From Morchella semilibera (taxonomy: Eukaryota; Ascomycota; Pezizomycetes; Pezizales; Morchellaceae): 64,000 bases of DNA. This document shows, in pieces, positions 1-13,900 of the stretch. Position numbers and translations under genes: made by a program. Numbering within the stretch: the stretch's first letter is position 1; each line of letters begins with the position of its first letter. The stretch lies in contig WBVU01000005.1 in assembly GCA_009192285.1 (NCBI GenBank), positions 3,180,731 to 3,244,730 of the forward strand. Direction: 5' to 3'. The notes beneath the pieces were generated by a model that was given only the letters and a program-made list of their open reading frames with translations, was not told the origin of the DNA and did not search any database.

Positions 1-911
1 CCTAGCATCCCGGGAGTGCGTAGCATTGAAGGTCCCCGTCGCAGTATACTTCTTCGCGAACTCCAACCTTGACTGCACAATATCCACCATGATAACCTTG
101 ACCGCACCATGCGCCTTTGCAACCGCGGCAATCAAAAGACCCACAGGTCCAGCACCGAACACAATCACTGTGTTTCCGGGCTTAACCTCCGCCTGGCGGA
201 CGACATGGACACCGACGGCAAGGGGCTCAACGAGCGCACCCTCGTCGGAGGAGACGTTGTCTGGCAGGCTCACACAAAAGTCCTCGGGGAGGACGTAGTA
301 CTTTGCGAGTGTGCCGTCGTACGGCGGGGTGGCGGCGAAACGCATGTCGGTGCAGAGATTGTAGTTTCCATCTTTGCAGAATTGGCAGAGACGGCAGGGA
401 ACTCCGGGCTCGAGGGCAACGCGATCACCGGCTTTGAGGGACTTGCAGGCGGGACCGACCTCGACGACAGTACCAGCAGATTCGTGGCCGAGGACCATGG
501 GGGCGGTCAAGATGAAGTCGGCAATGCGGCCGTGTTGCCAATAGTGGACCTGTTTTTGTGGGATTAGCAAAGCCCTTTAGATAATAATTGTAGAGAGATC
601 AAAGCACGCCCTTGTAGGACCGAGAGCTCTTGTGTGAAGCTCAGATATTCCGGCTCCTTGATGGGATAATTCGGAAGGTCGTAACTTACGTCTGATCCAC
701 AGATTCCGGTGACATTGACGCGGATGAGAACATCACTGGGGTTCCTGAGGGCGGGGATGGGGCGGTTCTCAATGGACACGTTCTTGACGGAGTTCAAAAT
801 GAACGAGGGGTTCTTTGGGACCGAGAATTGTTGTGTTAGCTGCGTGAGACGACGAGAGGCAGAGCACGAATAGCAGGAGCAAGAGGGATTTACTTCGTGG
901 TTAGCAGCCAT
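1..911 (-). CDS. D-xylulose reductase (xylitol dehydrogenase), 3' end outside window
   Basis: A zinc-dependent medium-chain dehydrogenase that oxidises xylitol to D-xylulose with NAD+ in fungal pentose catabolism, in the cytosol. Exons read 909-911 side first: 911-894, 839-690 and 549-1. The introns are 840-893 (54 nt) and 550-689 (140 nt). The 239 residues present begin MAANHE and contain GICGSDVHYW with the catalytic Cys, the GHE zinc ligand, the four-cysteine structural zinc loop CRLCQFCKDGNYNLC, and the Rossmann motif VFGAGPVGLL. The stretch FAATPPYDGTLAKYY is typical of fungal xylitol and L-arabinitol dehydrogenases, so the arabinitol enzyme or a sorbitol dehydrogenase remains possible. 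The first intron is a multiple of three and lacks stops, so retaining it would add 18 residues. I removed it because the retained segment does not look like the family. The C-terminal third lies beyond base 1. Confidence 0.88.
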
Positions 912-2577
912 TGTATGTGAGCTTTTTTTGAGAAGCGAATTGGTATCGAGATTGTTTATACAGAAGATTGAGGACGGATACGTCTCAAGATGAGGCACAC
1001 GAGAGGAGTATGAGAGAGAGGATGTGGAATGAGGACGGAGGAACAGAGGAACAGAGGAACAGAGGATGAGGATGAAGGCCCAAACTTAAAGCAACTAGAA
1101 GAACAGATATGAAGGTGGATGGAATACCATAAATGGAAAAGAATACTCCAGCTCCTCGGTAGATTTCACCAGAATAGCAAAGCGGGGAGGGGGGAGAGAG
1201 AGAAAGAAAAGAGAGCAGCTACCAGAGCCACTCACTCTGTCACTACATGTCGGCTAATAAGAATATCCATTGAAAATTCTACTACATCTAAATCTCATAT
1301 GTGCGTACGTACATTCAGTCATTGGAGTAGTACGTATGTTTTGCCATGTACGAGACTTAAGACCTCTCAAGAGGATGTTTGGTGGGGTGAAGATAGAGTT
1401 ATCAATTTAGCCTAAACCCCTCCCCCACATGTGTACCCTACAAATGGCTCCCCTAACCCTAGCTAATGAACCCTTTCGTTCCCTCCCCGCTTGCTCTCCA
1501 TCTCTAGCTCCTAGTGCAAGGGGGGGTAGGGGAGGGGGATAACTACATGTATTTTTTTTCTTCTTTAGCAAGCTCCATGTACCTTAGTGCATACATAGAG
1601 GACGGAGCTTTGCCAGGGAGCGGGAAGCTTTGAGCCTAAACTCTTGGATGGCTTCGGGCTCTAGAAAGGCACCGTAAACCCCAATCAATCAACGGACATC
1701 AGATGACCAGCTTCTGAAGAGCAACACATCGTGAAAAAAAAACTCTTCTGCATATACATGAATTTACCGTTCCCCACTTTGCCCTCGGGTAATCCCCTCA
1801 TTCTCCCCTTTTTCTTCTTTTCCCTCTCTCTATCTCTCTATCTCTTCCTTTCCCTTTTCCATATTTTAGGAGAATGCAATGGACGCTGGTTAGGCTCAAT
1901 TCCAAGGCTTGCTGGCTGTCGGTACTCGGAAGTGATGAGTGAATGCATATGTGGTGTTTGGTGCCGGTATGCGAGCCCGGGAATCAGCCAAATATCGATG
2001 TCAGTCATAAGAACCCAGGGGAAAGCCCAGAATATTCTGCGGCTCTGTGGTTTTCAGGCCTGTCTTTTGCCTGTTGATATAATACTACTACTACATCGAA
2101 GCCCTAACCCTCAGACGAGTGATGTCTAATGTCTGGCGTTGAGAGAGAGGTGTTAGTATTTATGTTACTCTAGTAAGTAAGGTTATTCTATTTTTAACCG
2201 TACTATCTCTTCTTCTTCCAACCCGACATAGCAGTGCTCTGGTACACGCTGATATTACCATTGCCTAGAAATCAATTCTGATTATATGATATCTAGAAAT
2301 CTAAGCATGAATATCAACACTCTTCGATACCAGTTCACAGAGAATCATCACTCCCGAGTCTTGATTTGACGATTGATTGATTGGCTGGCGCATGCAACCG
2401 AAGCGCTCGTGTGCCTCGGTGTCCATGGCAACCCCAAAAACCAACCAACCGAAAGCAAAGATAGACGTCATCCCCTCACCCAGCTCAGACTCAGAACAGC
2501 TGTCACTAATCGCAATGCCCCTGATACCATCATCACCAAAAACTCTCCACATCTGTTAAAGCTCACATACTATCACC
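912..2577. other. Divergent intergenic region, xylitol dehydrogenase / PAF-AH
   Basis: No convincing gene. The segment should hold both divergent promoters. It has purine-rich tracts near 1190-1220, a pyrimidine tract near 1810-1860, a TACATGTA palindrome at 1544-1551, and two short telomere-like CCCTAACCCT stretches (about 1446 and 2102). The open frames here have no recognisable composition or motifs. Confidence 0.6.
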
Positions 2578-4452
2578 ATGTCATCCCTATTCTCACGTCT
2601 CAATCCCGCAAACATAATCCCCCGCTTCCCGCAATATCCTGGTCCCTATGCCGTCGGCTCCTTCGAGGTTGAGATCCCCGTGGAGTCACTGGGTGGAATG
2701 ACTGGAGTTGCGGAAACAGTCCAGTTTCGTGTATTCTACCCAACCGAGAAGCCATTTGAACGCCCGATATCGGCACAACCGGCGAGCAGCTGGTGGGGGA
2801 GCAAGACCGCTGCCACCCCCGTGGACCCCGTGGACCCCATAGACCCTGTGAAGGCAGAGAAATTATCGGGAGCGGTGAATTCAGGTACGGGTGTGAAGCC
2901 GGTGAGATGGCTGCCCGAGCCTCACCAGAGGGAGTATCTCAGTGCCTATGCACGTTTCCTCGGTGCCAGCTCCGGATTTGCAGAGATTGTGTCGTGAGTG
3001 CATTTGGAGGCAAGATAGTCTGGCATCGATAGCTAAGAGCGATTGAATAGGTACGGAGGACGACTACTCCATTACATCACTCTCCCCGCAATCGCCGACG
3101 CTCCGCTACTCCCTAAACCACTCGACCACCGCTTCCCAACAATGATCTTCTCCCACGGCCTTGGTGGTACACGCCTCGCCTACTCCCACATCTGCGGGTC
3201 AATGGCTTCCTACGGGATCATTGTTATAGCACCAGAGCATCGTGACGGGACTGCCCCCGTCAGCTTTGTCCAGCCACCAAACTCTCCCGAGACAGAGCTG
3301 CCTGGTAACAAGCCCGAAAGCGGCGAGCCGGGAATCGATGGCACCGCAAACACCCCACCGAAGGATGCGAATGGCAGGTCACAGGTTGATTACATCACGC
3401 ACCCGCACCACCCGTCTGAAGAGACAGCGAGCGGGCGTAATGCCCAGCTTGAGATACGTATGCGCGAGATAACCTTGATCTACGTAGCCCTCTGTATGCT
3501 CGACCGCGGCGTCTCACCGGCAAACAGTAGCATCTCCTCTGGTGACGCTGGAAAGGACCTCTTGGCAACCTTCAGAGACCGTCTCGACATCCGCACCCCC
3601 GGCCGCCTCATCTGGGCCGGCCACTCCTTCGGCGCATCAACAATGTTCCAGTTCATCAAGACCGTATCGACCCCGCCCTCCACCAACCCAGACTTTGCGC
3701 CCCTCTTTACCCCACTGGCCACTCTCCCCGATGACGCACTCCCGCTCAAATTCCAGATCACGCCAGACTCACCTCTCATGCTGCTAGACCTCTGGTGCCT
3801 CCCACTCCTGGGCAAACGGACCAGCGCGCTCTTCAAGCACCCCCTTCCGCAGATCGCCGCAAACAAGGGCCGCAACGTCCTCGTCGTCATGTCGGAGGAG
3901 TTCTGGAAATGGAAGGAGAACCTGAATGGCGTGCGGCGTGTGCTCTCTCCCGACCCCGGCCGCAAGCGCGGCACTGAGGAACACAAGTGGTTCGAGAAGT
4001 GGGACGATCACCACGACTCGCTTGCATCCGTAGAGAGTCCACAGCTTGAGGTGGGGGGGCAGATTGTGGCACCGCAGGGCGTGACGCCGACGCCGACGCG
4101 TCCGGGGAGCGCTGCAGGCAGGGAGCAGCCGAGGTTCTTTTATGCGCTCAAGAGTGCGCATCTGAGTCAGAGTGACTTTGGGATCCTGTTTCCGAGGGCT
4201 ATCAGGAAGGCAGAGGAGCCGGAGAGGGTTCTGGAGAATAATGTGAGGGCCGCCATACAGTGGTTGAGGGAAGCGGGATTTGCAGGCGCGCTGGGAGGTT
4301 ATTCGGAGGAGGTGGAGGGGGATGTGGCAATCTTTGAGGGGGAGGTGGAGGGGTGGGCAAGAATTGGGCTGGAAGAGGCTGAGGCGGCGGCCACAGCGGC
4401 GGCAGAGGAAGGAGTACAAGAGGGGACGAAGCCTGTGAAGGAGTCGCTGTGA
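2578..4452 (+). CDS. Platelet-activating factor acetylhydrolase-like lipase (PAF-AH p-II family)
   Basis: A serine hydrolase of the PAF-AH/plasma-type phospholipase A2 family, which removes short or oxidised sn-2 acyl groups from phospholipids. Exons are 2578-2993 and 3051-4452; the 57-nt intron joins ...FAEIVS to YGGRLLHY in frame, giving 605 residues. Family landmarks are FSHGLGGTRLAYS (oxyanion region), APEHRDG, and the nucleophile elbow GHSFG with Ser331. The probable acid is Asp385 in LMLLDLW and the base is His509 in SAHLSQSDFG. There is no signal peptide, so an intracellular location is likely, unlike the plasma enzyme. Proline/aspartate-rich inserts near residues 75-95 and 225-275 make it longer than animal homologues. 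The C-terminus is acidic and alanine-rich. The start ATG is the first in frame and leads straight into the conserved PGPYAVG region. Substrate is inferred from family only. Confidence 0.88.
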
Positions 4453-7400
4453 GGATGCGAGTGAGGGGGTGTGAAGGCGTTTTATTTTTTATTATTTTAT
4501 TATTTTTCTCCCTTTTGGGTACTAGTGTTTTAGTTAGTAGAGCGGTATACCACTGCAGACAGATACTCATATAGTCGCCATTTATAAATTAAATTAAATT
4601 TTTTTGGATAGTTTGTGCTCTCTTATGCGGTGAGGTTGTGAAGTTGCCAAGACGTCCATTACGATCATTACCCCCCCCCGGTCGACTATGAACCTATACA
4701 CCGCGGTTTCTATGGGAAAACGCTTTTTTTTTATACTTTACCATTTGCTAATACATGTATTGGGGGCGGACCTACTGCCGTCAGGTTCCTGGAGGTATAG
4801 GTCGGGGAGTTAAAACGCTAGCGAGCAGCTTGCTGAGGTATTGTTAATTAGGATACTTTGTTAGAGGGGTACTCCTACTATCTTTTCCGGCCTGGGCGTT
4901 TGGTACCTAGCTCACAGTGATGGTTGTGAGTGGAGTGAGACAGAGCATGTGTTCGTGTCTCAGTGCTTTGCGGGGTGTTATCTAGCTGTCTGCGTACGGC
5001 GATGAAACCCCCTGTTACTCTGTGCCCTCTTGCTGTCTGCTCTAGGTAATGATGTCCGTAAACAATTAAGAGGGGGAGGAGGTTGCAATTGTGCTTAAGT
5101 ACTTACTTACCTGTGTGTGTGATACGCTGGCCATACATACGTTGTACGGGCTGTCTTATGGATTCGGTCGGGGCAAGGCCGGCGACACAGGATTAAAGGA
5201 GGAAAAAGCATATATTCTACATGTACTCAGGCGAGAGCAAAGACGGAGCTGGGTTGATCGGACGGCGAGAAGAGGTCTTTGGGGGTGCTCGGGGGTAGCT
5301 ACTAGCTGGAATGTTCGTTTCCCCGGGAACCTGGTGGGCCGGGCTTGGCACGGGGGGGGGGGGGGAGCTAAGGTTGCACTACGCATTCCCAAGAGCGATC
5401 AGGTGGAGGGGTATGTTTGTGGTTTGAGACACTAGCCCGCTGTCTGGCGGTGTGGTCTGGAAGCCTGGTTTGTATCACCGCAGTATTTCAACCCCGTGTA
5501 CCTTTTTATAACCACGGTAACTAGAATTACTTTATGGAAGCTTATGCTAATATTTAGAAGTATCTCGAGAAGGGGCGAAGTGACTCTACGTTGTAGGCTA
5601 CGCTTGGTAATACTTATGGGGCTTTCAAAACCGGGCTACGCGCAGAAGACATTATTGGGTCAACAGTGCACCGAGTGAGAATCCGTGATGTAGCTCCATG
5701 CCGGTTGGGTGTGGCTTATATCGAGGATACGGAGTTGCATCTACATAGGTAGGAGGTGCGTTTATAGATACAGGATGTACTCTGGGGACTGGGAATGTGT
5801 CCTGGGGGGGGGTGGTTTGGGTCAGTAGGGGCCGGATGTGCATATTCTTTGCGGTTGACCTACGCTGGATCTAGCAATAAATTCCATGGTGGCTGTCACA
5901 CGCCAAGGGAGATTTTCTGGGGCCCACCGCTTGGTGTTGGTGGGTTTAAGGTCTAGCATGGCCTTAGTTTTCTTATCTCCTTCGAACGGCTCATGAGCAC
6001 TAATTGCGAGTGGTGGTTGGCGTACACGGCCCGCACACATCGAGTGATACCGGCATCTTCCGAGTTCAATGTACTTAGAGTGGGAATATTCACGGTCTTG
6101 ATGATGGTCTAGTGCTATCTTTCTGCTTTTCTCACCTACGGACTACGCGTGATGCAGTCTAAGATGGTTGATGCTGCCAGGACCCTTAGGGTTAGCCCTT
6201 CAGGAAAAATGCATCTAAAAGAATTCCAAGTAACCAATGTAGACATAGGTACTTACTCTAAAGAAAAGGGTAAACAGGAATAAGGTAGGATAGGTTGAGT
6301 CCTCGTCTCGGAACTCCTTGCAGACCGCACTACTCTAGCTAGCGCTGTCGAGGAGCAGCTGCAAATTGATGTCAGACCCTTTCCTGTCCTATAATGTGAT
6401 ATTCTCTGTTAACGTGATATCTTTCCCGAAACGGTCAGAACTTTAGCCCATTAAGTAGATGGGCTTTCTGCTTAGGTCCTGAAAGCTAAAGGTTCTAGTC
6501 TTTAGGAATATAATATGCATATTTCTCACAAGCTAAACCATGGCTTAAAGTTGGCCTTGCGTGCAACGAGCTAGGGGCTCAGACGTGAGTATGTGCGTGC
6601 ACATATTCTTTACATTACGTAGAGACTACCGGCCATCGTCACATCCTTTCGGTCGTTCAATTGATCAAGTTACCAATCGAGCCGTTCATTAAGACAGTAC
6701 CCACAGGAGGACAAGCAAAACAACGTACATATATTCCCATTTTATCCTTCTCTGAAACTTTACATAACCTCATAGGCCCCGGATCAGAATCCTCGGTCCG
6801 TTGGAACCCAATGGTATATCGAATGGGTAAAAGACAACAAAGCACTCATGGCCGGGAAGCCGTCGGTATATCCGCCAAACTACCCGATTCGATCCAGGAG
6901 CGTTGCGTTGAGCTGTCGGGATGTTTTTTTTTTTTTTGCCTATCTATATTGTATAGTATGTGTGCTCCGTCCTATCTTATCTCGAGTGAGATATCTAACG
7001 TCCGTCTGCTTGCGAATTTTGTTCTTACAGTCGGGAGGAAATCAAACGCCAACAACTCGCTACTTGAAACCATTTCATCATGGACTACATATACTCCCAC
7101 CACCGAAGCGAGCATGGGATCGACGTGTTTGGTTTATGAACCGATCCTATGAGTATCGCTCACAGTTTTTCTGCACAGATAATGAAGCATCGACTATGTA
7201 TGACAACCAACTGCCTTAGGTCGCCCTGTGGGAATGGGGATGGCGTATTTGGGGCCTTAATATGGTTCAGGCCGCCCTGTCCGAAGGGCTCGAATGTAAA
7301 ACCCATTGCCTTACAGACCGCACCGTGTCTGCATATGCATCCGATCGATGAGGTCGGCGAGTATGTACCTACGTATGTACCAAGTTTGTAGCTGGTACCC

Positions 7401-8953
7401 CCACCTCCAAAGGAACAAACTGCGATACGTCAAGCTCCCCTCGCCATTATGCAGGGTGGGTAGCCACATAGGCATGCGGAGAAGTTCTTGTTCTGACCGC
7501 ATATGTACCTACAGGACTTTTGGAAGGGGGGAGGGGGGGGGGGTCGGCCAGACCGGACCGGGCAGCTATCGATAAAGAACGTGTAACCCCGCAGTCAAAT
7601 TTAATTTCGACCCCACCATCAACCACAGCTGGGCATGCACCCCACACGTGAGGTTTGTTTTTCTTTTTTCGGCCTTTTGCAACGTCGCTACGCATTGCAT
7701 CCCCCTATGCTACCTACATGTATGCTACCTGGACTTGTTTGGAATAAATATTCCGATCGGTCAGGTACGGACTCTCTGAGCACTTGTTTGCAAATAGTTA
7801 TCTAGCTGTGAGGGGGTAGCTATACACAATATTTTCCTACGGGAAGGATCGTCGGCGCTCCTGACACCTCTCCTCCGGCGGCCGTGCCCCGATGGAAAAA
7901 AAAGAGTTTGCATTCATAATCGGTTTTGTTTCCATGTCACATCACGGATTATTAATTTATGGCACGAAAGAGGTAGGGAAGTTGACATAATTGTCAGGGT
8001 ACGTACAAAACTATATGGGGGGGTCGGACATTAATCCATGTTTCGTATTAACACATAACTTACTCTGGTGCATGGAGAGGTCATAGCTAACCCCAAGTAA
8101 TCAGTTAGGTGGATTCAAACCTACATGTAGCTGGTATACACGCTTAGTATCGGACACCCTGCATTTAGGTCAGAAAGGGTTACGTGAAGGGCAAATCGAG
8201 TGATATAGGGTGATTGAAAATCAGCCCCTTACTTCTGTTTTTAAATGTGCAATTATGTTGCTTATTTTGAAACTTGTGCACTCAATCCTCCCGAAAGGCG
8301 AACATGGGACGGTAAAGGTCAACTCATAACCTATCACTCGGGCACCGCCCGGTCTGATATATACGCTGCTCATTGCACAAGTGGTAATCAACTGCCTTGG
8401 TAGCGCTTACAAGTATATAATCACGATCCCAACCTTCACAACTACAGGTAGGGATGCTTCCTAGGGTCCTAGGATTGGGTTCATAAATTAAAGTCACAAG
8501 GATAACGTTGTTTGGCTCTTTAATAACGGAGTGTTTCCCCTACACTGTCGGAGGTTTTCGGGGAGTGTTATTGCTTTGATAGGGAGACTCGGTGCCCATT
8601 CCCTGCCTAGATATACCCAGCTACAAATATGATACATAAAGTAAAAATCCTAACACCGAAGCCTTGTCCCCATACCGAAAAAAAAAACCCTGTTTTACCC
8701 CCTAAGTTCCTGCCGTCGAATCATGATCCCAAAACCGGTCGAGCGCTGTGCTAAAGAATAAAAGAACGAAAAAAGAAGTAAAGGGGTGGAAGACTTGTCA
8801 GCTAGAATAGACTAACTAGTTACATAACCGTACAGAGCTTACTCGATGTGTACCAACTGTCTCCATTCTGGTATACAGAGAAACAAAAACTAAACCAAAA
8901 GAAAAAAAAGAAAAAAAAATTCGTCAAGAATAAAAAGAAAAGTACTGGGAAGA
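4453..8953. other. Gene-free region of 4.5 kb
   Basis: Between the convergent ends of the PAF-AH and transporter genes I see no gene. Short open frames such as 6661-7152 have no family motifs and biased, low-complexity translations. The region carries poly-G/C runs (about 4671-4680, 5350-5365, 7530-7541), TACATGTA palindromes at 4752-4759 and 5218-5225 and two more near 7715 and 8123, and an interrupted inverted repeat near 8198-8210/8330-8341. Confidence 0.55.
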
Positions 8954-10911
8954 TCAGTAATTTTCGTTTTCCTCGAGTCCTTTATCCAAGATGCCTCGGT
9001 CCGTGATGACAACAATGTGTTTCTGTATCGACTTTTGCTTTGGATACGGTGCGTCAAAGATCTCGTTGATCTCTTCAAGAGTTCGCCCCTTAGTTTCAAC
9101 AAAGCTGTACCAACTATTAGTATGATGACCAAGAGTAATAGCAAGGAGAAAGAGAATAGACATACAAAAAGTATATGAAAACAACCTCAAAAACATCCCA
9201 AGCGATGTATACGAAATAGAACTTCCACTTAATCTTATCCCACACCGTTGGTATGGCATAAGTGTTGAAGAAAGCGGCGATATTCACAAAAAGGTTATAA
9301 AGCCCCATTCCCTTTGCCCGAGTCTCGTAGGATAGACACTCGACTGGATATAAAGCCTGCAGCGGGGTGTACGAGAAGGAGTACGTAATGCCAAAGATAT
9401 AAATGAACGCAATTGTCGAGCGAGAACCATACTGATTCTTATTAGTCTCTTCACCATAGAGCGCTGTGAGCGTCGTAATGATGGTCCACCAGAGCACAAA
9501 CAAAGAGGTTCCGATAAGTAGTACATTCCTACGTCCTAGACGGTCTACAAAGCGGGCACCGATTGTTGCCATAACAAACGAGATAACGTTTAGAATGGCG
9601 TTATATAGAAGCTGTGATCTCTCGTCGCTGACACCAATCTGGTCGAGGAGAACAGGCATGAAATAGGATACGGCGCCGTTGCCAGACCATTGTGAGAAGA
9701 AGGCCATACCGACAACACACAGGAGCCTCCACCATGCAGGACGGGTCTTGACGAGGTCGCTGTAGTCCCACCAGCGTTTGTCGGAACCTTCAGTGGCGAT
9801 CTCCTCAATCATTTCCCGATAGGTGAGAAGTACGATGGGAGAGTTTCGGTCACCTTCACCATGATACTTGGCCATCACTCGGATTGCCTCCTCATGACGG
9901 TCATTTGACACAAGCTATAAAGTTTTAATTAGACCCTTTGGCTACCGATATGAAAGAATTTTAAACTTACCCAACGCGGCGTTTCGGGACAAAATAGACA
10001 TCCACACAGCACCAATCCTGAGGCAATGGCTTGAAACCATACTGGAAGGCGCCATGAAAGGTCCGAGTCAATTTGCTGAGTCCCATATAATGTCCATGTA
10101 GCCGGAATCTGAGAGTTCATTAGTACAAGGTCTGGTTTTCAGGATATTTATTCTATACTTACACCACCAACGAACCAAAAGGTATTATAAAGCCCGGTCA
10201 GTGTGCCGCGCCAGGCAGGATGTGCCATTTCTGCGACGTAAGATGGTCCAGCAGTAGCACAAGTGGCTACGCCGAATCCAAGTATGAAGCGTCCACCCAT
10301 AAACATAGCCCTATTTGTTGCAGGAGCTTGAACGCAGGTACCAGCAATGATAATAGCCCCACCAATAAACATACCCCATCTCCTACCCCACCAATCTGTA
10401 AAGGGTCCACAAAAGAAAGACCCTACGATATTCCCTATTGTATAAACTGAGAATACAAGTCCGGTATTGGAACCCGTTTTTCCAATGTGAAAGTAGCTTT
10501 AAAAAGATATTAGTATATGGACTATGTTCTAGGGAACTTCTGGGCTATTAGGAGAGCTACTACTTACTCTTGGTAAGTTTTCATGGCATTGATACCCCCC
10601 ATCAAGGAGCCATCATAACCATTGATACATGAATTTAGGCACGCAACAAACAAAAAGAAATAAAGTTTAAACATCGTCTTTGTCCATGGGCTCGGCTTCT
10701 GTGCAATCAAAGCATCTGAAAATCCCACATGTGCTACAGTGGTGATATGCTGCTGCTCAACCTGAGTTGGTGCCCCAGATGAGAATGAGTCGTGTCCATA
10801 GGTGTTGGTCCTGTAATGTGCACTTTCTAGATAGCTTTCCATCTCTTTCGCTGGTGAGGGCCCTACTCCTCCGCCTATTTCCATGTCGTAGTAACCTCGC
10901 CCTTGCGACAT
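8954..10911 (-). CDS. MFS sugar transporter (sugar porter, lactose/cellodextrin permease-like)
   Basis: A plasma-membrane sugar:proton symporter of the major facilitator superfamily. Exons are 10911-10568, 10496-10163, 10108-9971, 9914-9166 and 9104-8954, with introns of 71, 54, 56 and 61 nt; every junction keeps frame and gives 571 residues. Landmarks are NGYDGSLMGGI in the first membrane segment, TDWWGRRWG, RFILGFGVATCATAGPSYV, PETPRW at the end of segment 6, VDRLGRRN in the central loop, YPVECLSYETRAKG, and the terminal VETKGRTLEEI. The VETKG variant, rather than PETKG, is typical of the lactose permease (LAC12) group, which includes fungal cellodextrin transporters. Substrate cannot be read from sequence. 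The next gene upstream is a cytosolic GH1 beta-glucosidase 6.2 kb away, transcribed divergently, which fits disaccharide import followed by internal hydrolysis. The cytosolic N-terminal tail is about 80 residues. Confidence 0.9.
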
Positions 10912-13900
10912 ATTAGGTGTTGATTATTGCTGGCTTTGGTCGTTGCTGTTGCCAGTAAAACAGCTAACCGTGAGTGGGCCGTATGCAGTGAGTGGTCGAT
11001 GTTCTCTTCTTTTACTAGCCGTTCGCTTGAGATCTGTACTTATTAATCCCCCTGCCTAACAATAGTGCAACTGTCCATCCACTTAAAGTTTATGTATCAT
11101 GTACATGCGACGCACAAGATTGAAACGTGGACTGCAAGGGGAGTCGAATGGAATTCACAAGAAAGGATAGCCCGCCAAAGAATGGATTGATCGATTTATC
11201 CAGCGCAAGCGGAGGTAGAGACAGGGCCTGGGAACATCAAGTTCTTTATAATTATCGGGCTACCGTTTTTTGTGCAACATCCAACGCCCCCAATCCTTTG
11301 ACACCACTCAAGAAATGCAAGCACAGCTACGCCTGACATCTCGCCCAGCTGGCAAGGATTCACAAAAATTGGGGAAAGGGGAGACAGAAAAGTAGTCGGC
11401 CCGGGGCGGTGTATGGGGATGGATGAACATACGGGTACAAGGGGGAAAAAAATGACAGTGCAGCACTGGTTAGCGAACCCCTCCATTCTGCTCCCCAGAT
11501 TCACAGGGTATGAAAGATGTTAACGTGACAAAAGAGCACATGGGAGCCCAAGGATTGTGCTCTACAAGTTGCAAATGATTGCCGGACTCTTCTGGGCTCT
11601 CTCCATATTAATATATGGGCTTTTCCGAAAATTCCTGTAATTCTTGCGCAAGAGTAGATCAATATTAGTTACATCCACGGATTTATTGACGCATCACATC
11701 CGATGATCACTGAAAAAATAAACTCCAAAACCAAATTTTTCATACCTTAGGAGACAGTAACCATTCGATGTCCCACTATTCGGAAATAGTTTATGAGCTT
11801 ATGAAAACTGGACGGATGTAGGTACCGCAATGTACTCTAAAAATTGTTTACATCCAGTAGTATACGTATACTAGTACTTTATGGAGCCAAACTACAGTAT
11901 GAATTAGCCAAAGGATCAAAGGTTCTGTGCCGCCTTCAGTTATTACCTCACTAGACCTAACATTTCACTGATTTTCAAAAAGCAGTGGCTTATGGAAGGC
12001 CCGAGACCGATAGTCTTTTGAGACCCAGGTTCAATCTACAGCTGCAGACTTCGGCGCTTTAGATACCGCTCGCTCACCATTTCGGATATGGAGCCGTACG
12101 GACCAGGATGAGGATCCACTCATGATCAACCCCCTTGTTTTTAGGTTAGAGAATGCGGGGTAGTACGAGCAACTAGTAAACGAAGGATGTCTCTCCTGTG
12201 GAGTAGCTGTATGCAAGTTATTACCTTTCCAAATCGAGAGAACCGTTAGGAGGATTTCGTGGGAAAGGGAACCTCCAAACCCGGAGTAAATACGCTAGAT
12301 CTATAGAACTTAGCACTGTGCAACTATGCAACAGTTGCAATTTCTCCTCCAAAGATTTGCCCTACCTAGACTTTCCACCCCCTATTCTATTCTCTGCTAT
12401 AGCTATCTAGGAAATATTTTGGAATCAGGAGAGTGACTCGATAGATTAATAGCGCTACCAAGCTTGGCTATTTCAGGTTAACTATTTCTCTCGGCCACTT
12501 GGGTACATACCTCAATCAAGGCTAGCCTTAGTAACTGAAACACCATCCGTATCAGTTGCAAACAGGTTTCCGGTAAGCCTGTAGGTGCTCTAGGTACTCT
12601 ATAGTGTTATTAATCGGTTTTTTTTTTCCTGGCCAATTTTTTTCGGGTCTGGGGATTCAATCTTTTTCTGGTCTTTGTTGTGTCAAGTGCGGAGTTAGGG
12701 ATGTAGTTGCTTCTCGTGATGATGTCTGAGAACGAAATATATGGAAGACATCATGCCAATGGCGTAATCTAGAAATTCGAAAAAGCAAAGAGTAGTTAAT
12801 GGAGTGCCGAGAACCGTCAAGCCCTCTCGCGCTCGGGGGTGCAGGGATAACAATCGCGAGATGGTCGACCTCTTGCTGAACATCCGGGAGATGTTACACC
12901 TCTCCCCACAAATATTTTACCTAAAGGTACGTATTTTCTATGAGGAGTATATCTACATGTAACGAGCGTTCTCTTGCCATGTGGAGTACCAGCGGGTTCC
13001 CCCTTGAGCCTCTTTTGACACGGTGGGAACTGCTGGTGATCCTTGCACTTGCGTGTAGTGCGGCTGTAAGTGTTCAGGTCGGGAAAATATCTAAGAAACT
13101 GGGGATCCCTGGGATAGTAAGGCAATTATTAATATGCATACATTAGTCCATCTTCGCCTTCGACAGATAAATCAATAAATTATTTTAGTCCTTGTGGGGC
13201 ATAATAGCTGTGGCGTGCTGTGGCGTCTGCAACAGAAATATGACCGAGTTATGGCCGAATCGTAACGACCCAGGAGAAAGTATCTGTAAATTAGACTATT
13301 AGTTCTTAAGCTTAGCAGCTGTGGTTATTCGTAAACTGCATACTATCCCCTGGTTGAGATCTTAAGATTTGTGGATTTTAATTTATTTTACCAAATTTAG
13401 ACGGTGGCAAAAAGAGCACATTGGTTGCATATAAAAATCCTAATGAATAGGAGTAGTGATGGAGCTTGCATGTTGCATATTACCTGAAGTTCGTCTTTTC
13501 TCCAACACCATACTACATGTATGTAGTATGCATGTGTACGATTATGATGAATTGGAAAGAGTATAGTTCAATCCATTAGCGAGAGAGATTAACCAAGCGT
13601 CCTTAAATTCCTGTAATTATACCCCACGTCTAAGGAACAGTCTCCTATGTGTATGCGTATGCCATAGGCCACAGCAGTTTTCAAATATTACTCGAGCAAG
13701 CGCTCCTTGGAAGTTTATTTAGATGTATCATTTTAAATAATTTTATTATGCGAATAAAGAAGTATTTTATCAAAAAAGGTCTTAATCGGTAATATCTATT
13801 TGCAAGTTCTAGCTGCTGTTCTTGTACGGCTTCAAGCTTTAAGTTGAGCATAAAAGTAGGGACATGGAGATATACACTCGCTATGGTATTTGAGATTTTG

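Noticed and set aside
912-998. In-frame 5' extension of the xylitol dehydrogenase
   Set aside because: The added residues are unlike the family; the ATG at 911 gives the usual N-terminus.
6661-7152. 163-codon open frame
   Set aside because: No recognisable domain, a poly-Phe run from a homopolymer, and overlapping equally long frames; looks like chance.
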